A stretch of 64,000 nt of DNA from JAMCRM01 sp035561075 (lineage in GTDB: Bacteria; Acidobacteriota; Terriglobia; Bryobacterales; Bryobacteraceae), in contig DATMYF010000157.1 of assembly GCA_035561075.1 (NCBI GenBank), forward strand, positions 1-64,000. The letters are read 5' to 3'. How positions within the stretch are numbered: position 1 is the first letter of the stretch; every line of letters starts with the position of its first letter. The position numbers were made by a program, and so were the translations under genes. Below are positions 59,096 through 64,000 of this stretch, piece by piece. Under the pieces are notes generated by a model. That model ran no database searches. It was not told the origin of the DNA and saw only the letters and a list, made by a program, of their open reading frames with translations.

Positions 59096-59611
59096 ATGGT
59101 CTACCCGATTGTGAGATACGGCGATCCGGTTCTGGAACGGGAGGCGGAGAACGTTACCGAGTTCGACACCCCCGAACTGCACGCATTCATCGACGACATG
59201 TTCGAATCCATGTACGCCGCAAAAGGGGTGGGGCTGGCGGCGCCGCAGATCGGCTTCGGGCGCAAGATTGCCGTCATCGACACCTCCAATGCCGAGGACC
59301 CCGCCAAAAAACTGGTGCTCATCAATCCCACCATCGTGAAAATGGAAGGCCGGCAGCAGGGCGAGGAAGGGTGCCTCTCCATTCCCGGTTTCCGCGAGCA
59401 GGTCAAGCGCGCCAAGCGCGCCACCATCCGCGCCCAGAACATCAAGGGGGAATGGTTTGAGATGACCGCCGACGACCTGCTGGCGCGGGCATTCCAGCAC
59501 GAAACCGACCACCTCCTCGGCAAGCTGTATATCAGCCACGTGAGTGCCTTGAAGCGCGACCTCATCCGGCGCAAGGTGCGCAAACTGGCCAAGGCCGGGG
59601 AGTGGAGCTGA
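59096..59611 (+). CDS. def: Peptide deformylase
   Basis: This 171-residue metalloenzyme removes the formyl group from new proteins. The three motifs are clear: GVGLAAPQIG, EEGCLSIPG (metal Cys) and FQHETDHLLG (two metal His and the catalytic Glu). The last motif has Thr and Leu-Gly where I-D-H-L-N-G is commoner, a conservative change. It is adjacent to fmt, 10 bp downstream, the usual pairing of formylation and deformylation genes. Confidence 0.97.
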   Translation: MVYPIVRYGDPVLEREAENVTEFDTPELHAFIDDMFESMYAAKGVGLAAPQIGFGRKIAVIDTSNAEDPAKKLVLINPTIVKMEGRQQGEEGCLSIPGFREQVKRAKRATIRAQNIKGEWFEMTADDLLARAFQHETDHLLGKLYISHVSALKRDLIRRKVRKLAKAGEWS

Positions 59612-59621
59612 GCGGCCGTCC

Positions 59622-60551
59622 ATGCGACTGGTCTACCTCGGCACGCCCGCGTTCGCCGTCCCCACGCTGGAGCGTATTGTAGGGGCGGGGCATAGGGTGC
59701 TGGAGGTGGTCACGCAGCCCGACCGGCCCAAGGGACGCGGCCGCGAATTGGCCGCCTCGCCCGTGAAGCAGGCCGCGTTGCGGCTCGGACTCCCGGTTTA
59801 CCAGCCGGAGCGCGTCCGTCGTCCGGAAGCGGTCGCGCACCTGGCGGAACTCCGTGCCGAGGCCATGGTGATCGTGGGCTACGGCCAGATCATTCCCCAG
59901 AACGTGATCGACCTGGCGCCCCACGGCATCATCAACGTGCATGCTTCGCTGCTGCCGAAATACCGCGGTGCGGCACCCGTCCAGTGGGCCATCGCCAACG
60001 GAGAGACCATTACCGGCGTGACCACTATGCGCATCGACGCGGGCCTCGACACGGGCGACATGCTGTTCAAGGCAGCCACCGAGATCGGGCCCGAGGAGAC
60101 GGCCATCGAACTGGGCGCCCGGCTGGCGGAGATGGGGGCCGATCTGCTGGTGCGGACGCTTGACAGCATTGCCGCCGGTGCCGTCGTGCCAGAGAAACAG
60201 GACCATTCCCGAGCCACCCTCGCCCCCATTCTGAAGAAGGAAGACGGCCGGATCGACTGGCGCCTTCCGGCCGGCGCCATCCACAACCGCGTGCGCGGTT
60301 TCCAGCCGTGGCCCGGTGCCTATGCAAGCTTCCGCGGCCACTCCCTGCACGTGTGGAAGTCGAGGGTTACGCAGGATGCCCCGGCTGTCCCGGAAGGCAC
60401 CCTGTTGCGCTGCCGCGGACTGTGGGCGGGTTGCGGGCAGGGCACCGCGCTGGAACTGCTCGAAGTGCAACTGGAAGGTCGCAGGCGCGTGGGCGCGCCG
60501 GATTTCGCCAATGGCCTGCGCCTGCCGGAGAACGAACCCATATCGCTATGA
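59622..60551 (+). CDS. fmt: Methionyl-tRNA formyltransferase
   Basis: This 309-residue enzyme formylates initiator Met-tRNA using 10-formyl-tetrahydrofolate. The catalytic region is VHASLLPKYRGAAPVQWAI (Asn/His/Asp set with MRIDAGLDTGDM downstream), and FAVPTLERI opens the Rossmann domain. A C-terminal OB-like domain covers about 205-309. It is 10 bp after def. Its TGA stop overlaps the argJ start codon as ATGA. Confidence 0.97.
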   Translation: MRLVYLGTPAFAVPTLERIVGAGHRVLEVVTQPDRPKGRGRELAASPVKQAALRLGLPVYQPERVRRPEAVAHLAELRAEAMVIVGYGQIIPQNVIDLAPHGIINVHASLLPKYRGAAPVQWAIANGETITGVTTMRIDAGLDTGDMLFKAATEIGPEETAIELGARLAEMGADLLVRTLDSIAAGAVVPEKQDHSRATLAPILKKEDGRIDWRLPAGAIHNRVRGFQPWPGAYASFRGHSLHVWKSRVTQDAPAVPEGTLLRCRGLWAGCGQGTALELLEVQLEGRRRVGAPDFANGLRLPENEPISL

Positions 60552-61726
60552 ATCTGCCGCTCGGTTACCGTTACGCCGCCACTTACGCGGGGATCCGCAA
60601 GGTCGAGAAGAACGACCTCGGGCTGATCGTCTCGGGTCTTCCCGCCACGGCCTCCGCCGTGTTCACGACCAACCGCGTGCAGGCCGCCCCGGTGCGGTTG
60701 TCGCGGCAACACCTGAAGGCGTCCAAGGGCCTGGTTGGGGCCATCCTGGTGAACGCCGGCAATGCCAACTGTGCCACCCGGACGGGTGATGCCGTAGCTC
60801 TGGCCTGCTGCCGCGCCGCCGCGAAGCAACTCAAGCTGCCGGTAAACCAGGTGATTGCGGCTTCAACCGGCGTGATCGGGGTTGAACTCGACGGCTCCCT
60901 GATCGTGAATGCCTTGCCGCGCCTGGTGGCGGAGTTGGCCGACGACCGTTTCGGCGACGTCGCCCGCGCCATCATGACCACCGACACCGTCCCCAAAGAG
61001 TCCTTCCGGGAAGTGCGCCTGCGCCGCGGCGTCGTCCGGATCGCCGGCATGACCAAGGGCTCCGGCATGATCCAGCCGCTCATGGCTACCACCCTCGGCT
61101 TCATCCTCACCGACGCCACTGTTCCGCCCGCCATCCTGAAGGGTGTGCTGAAACGTGTGGTGGACCGCAGTTATAACCGCATCACCGTGGATGGGGATAC
61201 CTCTACGAACGACACCCTGGTGCTGCTCGCCAATGGGGCGTCCGGGGTGCGGCCGGAGGTTGGGGAGATCCGGGAGTTTGAGGAAGGTGTCGCCGGAGTC
61301 GCGGAAGACCTGGCCCGCAGCATCGCCAAGGACGGGGAGGGCGCCACCAAGCTGATTACCATTCTGGTCTCGGGCGCGCCTTCAGAGGACGGCGCCACCC
61401 GCATCGCGCGCGCCATCGCCAATTCGCCGCTGGTGAAGACCGCCATCGCGGGTTCCGACCCGAACTGGGGTCGCGTGCTCTCCGCCGCGGGCAACGCCGG
61501 GGTGGCCTTCGACCCCGCCAAGGTGGACATCGACATGCAAGGCATGCCAGTGTGCCGAGGCGGGCTGGCCGCGGACTTCGCGGAAGAAGAGTTGAAGGCA
61601 CGCCTCGACCAGCCGGAGTGCCTGATCCAGTTGACCATACACGGGAAGGGCAATGGAATGGCCCGTTTCTGGGGCTGCGACTTCACCGAAGGCTATATCC
61701 GGATTAACGCCAGCTACCGCACCTAG
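60548..61726 (+). CDS. argJ: Glutamate N-acetyltransferase/amino-acid acetyltransferase
   Basis: This 392-residue enzyme recycles the acetyl group between acetyl-ornithine and glutamate in arginine synthesis. It self-cleaves before a Thr nucleophile, seen here in KGSGMIQPLMATTLGF. NPNWGR-like SDPNWGRVLSAAGNAG and VDGDTSTNDT are family signatures. The ATG at 60548 overlaps the fmt stop, so translation is coupled. Whether it is the bifunctional type cannot be read directly. A small hypothetical gene begins at the base after its stop. Confidence 0.95.
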   Translation: MNLPLGYRYAATYAGIRKVEKNDLGLIVSGLPATASAVFTTNRVQAAPVRLSRQHLKASKGLVGAILVNAGNANCATRTGDAVALACCRAAAKQLKLPVNQVIAASTGVIGVELDGSLIVNALPRLVAELADDRFGDVARAIMTTDTVPKESFREVRLRRGVVRIAGMTKGSGMIQPLMATTLGFILTDATVPPAILKGVLKRVVDRSYNRITVDGDTSTNDTLVLLANGASGVRPEVGEIREFEEGVAGVAEDLARSIAKDGEGATKLITILVSGAPSEDGATRIARAIANSPLVKTAIAGSDPNWGRVLSAAGNAGVAFDPAKVDIDMQGMPVCRGGLAADFAEEELKARLDQPECLIQLTIHGKGNGMARFWGCDFTEGYIRINASYRT

Positions 61727-62152
61727 ATGAAACGCCGCGCGCTCCTCTTCGGGTTCACCGCATGGTTTCCGGGACGCGCCGGGGAGCCGCGCGTCATTGA
61801 CGTCTTCACCGACATGGCAGCTTCCCTCACGGACGGGGACGCCGCCGGCTTCATGCGCCCGTTCGACCCCGCCATGCCCGGGGTGGACACCCTGCGGGCG
61901 CGCGTCGAAGCCCTGGTGTCGCAGGCCGAGGTGCTTTCCTCCATCGAGTTCCTCTCCAACGAAGGCGACGGCGCAAGCCGTGCTGTTGAACTGGACTGGA
62001 AGATGCAGTTGCGTGAGCGTCGGGAAGCCGGGCGGGTGTTTCAACGCCGGCAGGCCGTGAAGTGCCGCCTGGAACGGCGCGGGCGAAAGTGGCAAATCAC
62101 AGCGTTCGAGGCGTCGGACCTGTTTGCACCGCCCGGTCCGGGTCGGGTTTAA
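61727..62152 (+). CDS. Small hypothetical exported protein (NTF2/SnoaL-like)
   Basis: This 141-residue protein starts with twin Arg and a hydrophobic run (MKRRALLFGFTAWFPG), probably an export signal. The rest resembles an NTF2/SnoaL-like fold: an N-terminal helical part (VIDVFTDMAASLTDGDAAGFMRPF) followed by strands with RRQAVKCRLERRGRKWQITAFE. No catalytic motif is obvious. Its ATG directly follows the argJ stop. Most of the gene (from 61816) is repeated, with a 37-bp deletion, immediately downstream, so this is the intact copy of a recent duplication. Confidence 0.65.
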   Translation: MKRRALLFGFTAWFPGRAGEPRVIDVFTDMAASLTDGDAAGFMRPFDPAMPGVDTLRARVEALVSQAEVLSSIEFLSNEGDGASRAVELDWKMQLRERREAGRVFQRRQAVKCRLERRGRKWQITAFEASDLFAPPGPGRV

Positions 62153-62466
62153 GCTATTTTGGCGGCTTCCCTCACGGACGGGGATGTTGCCGGATTCATG
62201 CGCCCGTTCGACGCCGCCATGCCCGGTCGCAGGCCGAGGTGCTTTCCTCCATCGAGTTCCTCTCCAACGAAGGCGACGGCGCAAGCCGTGCGGTTGAACT
62301 GGGCTGGAAGATGCAGTTACGTGAGCGTCGGGAAGCCGGGCGGGTGTTTCAACGCCGGCAGGCCGTGAAGTGCCGCCTGGAACGGCGCGGGCGAAAGTGG
62401 CAAATCACAGCGTTCGAGGCGGCGGACCTGTTTGCACCGCCAGGTCCGGGTCGGGTTTAAGCTATT
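61816..62466 (+). repeat. Tandem direct repeat, 343 bp and 306 bp units
   Basis: Unit 1 is 61816-62158 and unit 2 is 62161-62466. The length difference of 37 bp is a single internal deletion in unit 2. Substitutions are scattered and few, which suggests a recent event. Confidence 0.88.
62161..62466 (+). pseudogene. Tandem partial duplicate of the preceding gene
   Basis: Bases 62161-62466 repeat 61816-62158 at high identity, with only about a dozen base differences. A 37-bp deletion after GCCATGCCCGG shifts the frame, and the copy lacks the original start and signal sequence. Both copies end in the same GGGTTTAAGCTATT. The second copy's end lies just before the DUF362 gene at 62471, so the duplication delivered a TAAGCT box to 7 nt before that ATG. 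It is not expected to make a protein. Confidence 0.85.
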
Positions 62467-62470
62467 ACCT

Positions 62471-63469
62471 ATGCCGCTTCCATTCACCCGCCGAAGCCTC
62501 CTCTGGCTGGCGGCCGGGGCCGTCCAGGCACAGGCGCCTCGGGCTGCCGTCTCCCTCGTCCGCGGTGAGGACCGCCGCAAGAACGTCCACGACGCCCTGG
62601 CGGCCATCGACGACCAGATTCGCCCCGCCCTGCGCCGCAAGAAGTATGTGCTGCTCAAGCCGAACTGCGTCTCGGTGAAGAACCAGTTGGGCTCCACCCA
62701 CGCCGACGCCCTACGCGGCATCCTGGACTACCTGGTGCCGCGCTTCCGTGGCCCCATCGTCATCGCGGAATCCAGCCGGGACGAAACCCGCGATGCCTTC
62801 GACAACTTCCTCTACAATCGCGTCCTGGCGGAGTACCGGGAACGCAAGATCACCCTCGTCGATCTGAACCAGGAAGCGCACTTCCGGCCGTTCGAGATCA
62901 TCGACCGCGACCTGCACGCCATTCAGGTTCGTCTCGCGGCACGCCTCTTCGACCCCGAGGCCTTCGTCCTCGGCTCGGCCATCCCCAAGGCACACGATGC
63001 CGTGGTGGCCACCCTTTCGGTGAAGAACCTCTGTCTGGCCGCCCCGTTGCACAGCCTGCCCAAGGCCGCAGAGCGGTGGCACGACAAGTCCCGCTATCAC
63101 CAGGGCTACCGCCAGATGCATTTCAATATTCTGCTCACCGCCAAACTCATGCGGCCCTTCTGGGGCGCCACCGTAATCGACGGCTACGAAGGTATGGAGG
63201 GCAACGGTCCGCTCTCGGGCACGCCTGTGCCCTCGCGGGTGGCCATCGCATCCACGGATTTCGTGGCGGCCGATCGCGTCGGCGTGGAGGTGATGGGGGT
63301 GAACCCTGAGTGGGTGGGGTATCTTAACTACTGCTCGCGGGCGGGGCTTGGGCAGTTCGACCTGGCCGGCATCGAACTGCGCGGCGGGGTGCCGTTGGAG
63401 AGCGTCCGCCGGAAATATCAGTTGCACCGCGCCGTAGACAAGCAACTCCAGTGGATGGGCCCGCTATAG
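62471..63469 (+). CDS. Exported DUF362-family protein
   Basis: This 332-residue protein has a twin-arginine signal (TRRSLLWLAAGAVQAQA). The DUF362 body has KYVLLKPNCVS, the family's conserved substrate-loop start, then AKLMRPFWGATVIDGYEGMEGNGPLSG-like sequence (positions about 225-255) and STDFVAADRVGVEVMG. DUF362 proteins often carry ferredoxin clusters; none is seen here. The activity is unknown. The ATG lies 7 nt after a TAAGCT box at the end of the duplicated segment. Its 3' end overlaps the converging DinB gene by 6 bases. Confidence 0.82.
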   Translation: MPLPFTRRSLLWLAAGAVQAQAPRAAVSLVRGEDRRKNVHDALAAIDDQIRPALRRKKYVLLKPNCVSVKNQLGSTHADALRGILDYLVPRFRGPIVIAESSRDETRDAFDNFLYNRVLAEYRERKITLVDLNQEAHFRPFEIIDRDLHAIQVRLAARLFDPEAFVLGSAIPKAHDAVVATLSVKNLCLAAPLHSLPKAAERWHDKSRYHQGYRQMHFNILLTAKLMRPFWGATVIDGYEGMEGNGPLSGTPVPSRVAIASTDFVAADRVGVEVMGVNPEWVGYLNYCSRAGLGQFDLAGIELRGGVPLESVRRKYQLHRAVDKQLQWMGPL

Positions 63470-63952
63470 CCGCGCGGCTTTGGCTTTCCGGTACTCGTCA
63501 CGCAGCCGCTGCATCTGGGCGGCGTGGGATTCGGCGTGGCGTGCGTACCCTTCAAGCAACGCGCGCAAGCTCATGGGACCGTTCTCGGTATGGTTGCCGG
63601 TCCGGTCGAAAGCGCTCTCCGGCAACGACCGCAGCAGGTCGAAATTCTCCGCTCGCAACCGCCGGAAGCTCTCGAGCGAGTTCTTGGGCTTCCGTAGCGA
63701 GTAGCCGAGATTCCGCGCCCACGCCTCCTGGCTGTAGGCGATCAGCGTCGGGTTCTCCTCCGCGATCACCTGCCGGAAGCGGTGCCCGGCCACGAGTTCG
63801 GAGTCGGCCAGGTGCGCGATGATCTGGCGGATGCTCCACTGGTCCGGGGACGTGGTAAAGTCTTCCTCTTCCCCGAACACACCCGTCAGCACCACGGCAA
63901 GCAGTTCGGGACCTCTGCGAAAACGATCGAGCAGTTCCGTAATGTCGCTCAT
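63464..63952 (-). CDS. DinB-family protein
   Basis: This 162-residue four-helix protein has a DinB-like metal site: IRQIIAHLADSELVAGHRF in helix 2 and LEGYARHAESHAAQMQRL in helix 4, giving the three expected His. It differs clearly from the DinB protein at 57335-57841. The role is unknown; DinB proteins include bacillithiol-type transferases and hydrolases. TATAAT (63981-63976 on the minus strand) lies 23 nt before the ATG, and GAGGAG follows it, so this gene appears to have a normal leader. Nothing else is seen in the last 48 bases of the window. Confidence 0.83.
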   Translation of the reverse strand: MSDITELLDRFRRGPELLAVVLTGVFGEEEDFTTSPDQWSIRQIIAHLADSELVAGHRFRQVIAEENPTLIAYSQEAWARNLGYSLRKPKNSLESFRRLRAENFDLLRSLPESAFDRTGNHTENGPMSLRALLEGYARHAESHAAQMQRLRDEYRKAKAARL

Positions 63953-64000
63953 AAGGTAGGCGGAAAGTGCTCCTCATTATACCCTCCAGGGGGCCGATAA

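Noticed and set aside
1..64000. tRNA, rRNA, CRISPR arrays, insertion sequences, prophage or replication origin
   Set aside because: I looked in the intergenic spaces and found no cloverleaf, no regularly spaced repeats, no transposase or integrase motifs, and no DnaA-box cluster. Small RNAs cannot be excluded by eye.

Overview
This 64 kb window is a GC-rich, densely packed bacterial chromosome segment carrying about 43 protein genes. I see no rRNA, tRNA, CRISPR array, phage or transposase. The gene set points to Acidobacteriota, most likely the Bryobacterales/Solibacter side. The clues are an Oar-like TonB-dependent receptor with an N-terminal carboxypeptidase regulatory domain, three DUF1080 domains in two proteins, many twin-arginine signals, a secreted DPP IV-type peptidase, a PqaA-like protein, DinB-family proteins, and a Calvin-type class II aldolase. 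This assignment is inferred from gene content; no 16S sequence is present.

Layout. 1-2185: the end of a lactate permease, then a lower-GC, gene-poor patch with one unknown membrane protein. 2186-12291: an outer membrane protein, a DtxR regulator with a ZIP metal transporter, thymidine kinase, and secreted enzymes (DPP IV-like, DUF1080, M14 peptidase, an exported-looking DegT aminotransferase). 12345-24357: a UPF0182 membrane protein, two soluble hybrid histidine kinases, ilvD, glpX and a D-2-hydroxyacid dehydrogenase. 24358-30858: a decayed aldo/keto reductase, a CPA2 antiporter, and a compact six-gene envelope operon (XRE regulator, NfeD-like protein, flotillin, PspA, a small membrane protein, DUF350). 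30882-41643: a TonB receptor with a ROK regulator, a divergent secreted-protein pair, fructose-bisphosphate aldolase and an alpha/beta hydrolase. 41653-50240: addB-addA, an unknown exported protein whose gene overlaps addA antisense, ribBA and an exported superoxide dismutase. 50374-57330: a peroxiredoxin, the cdaA-cdaR-glmM operon, DUF1080, a histone deacetylase-like hydrolase and a second CPA2 antiporter. 57335-64000: DinB, then aroC, def, fmt, argJ, a recent tandem duplication, a DUF362 protein and another DinB.

The most notable system is the PspA/flotillin/NfeD/DUF350 operon at 27024-30783. It is headed by an XRE regulator whose own promoter lies across a 36-bp inverted repeat. It reads as a self-contained membrane-stress or membrane-microdomain module.

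A second theme is transcriptional. About ten to twelve genes on both strands have a TANNNT -10-like box ending only 6-9 nt before the start codon, which predicts leaderless mRNAs. At several other promoters the -10 box sits inside an inverted repeat. Other points worth checking are a RibBA whose GTP cyclohydrolase II half lacks the usual catalytic motifs, an AddAB pair in which both subunits carry a four-cysteine nuclease domain, a kinase whose first receiver has Glu in place of the phospho-acceptor Asp, and a DegT aminotransferase with a twin-arginine signal.
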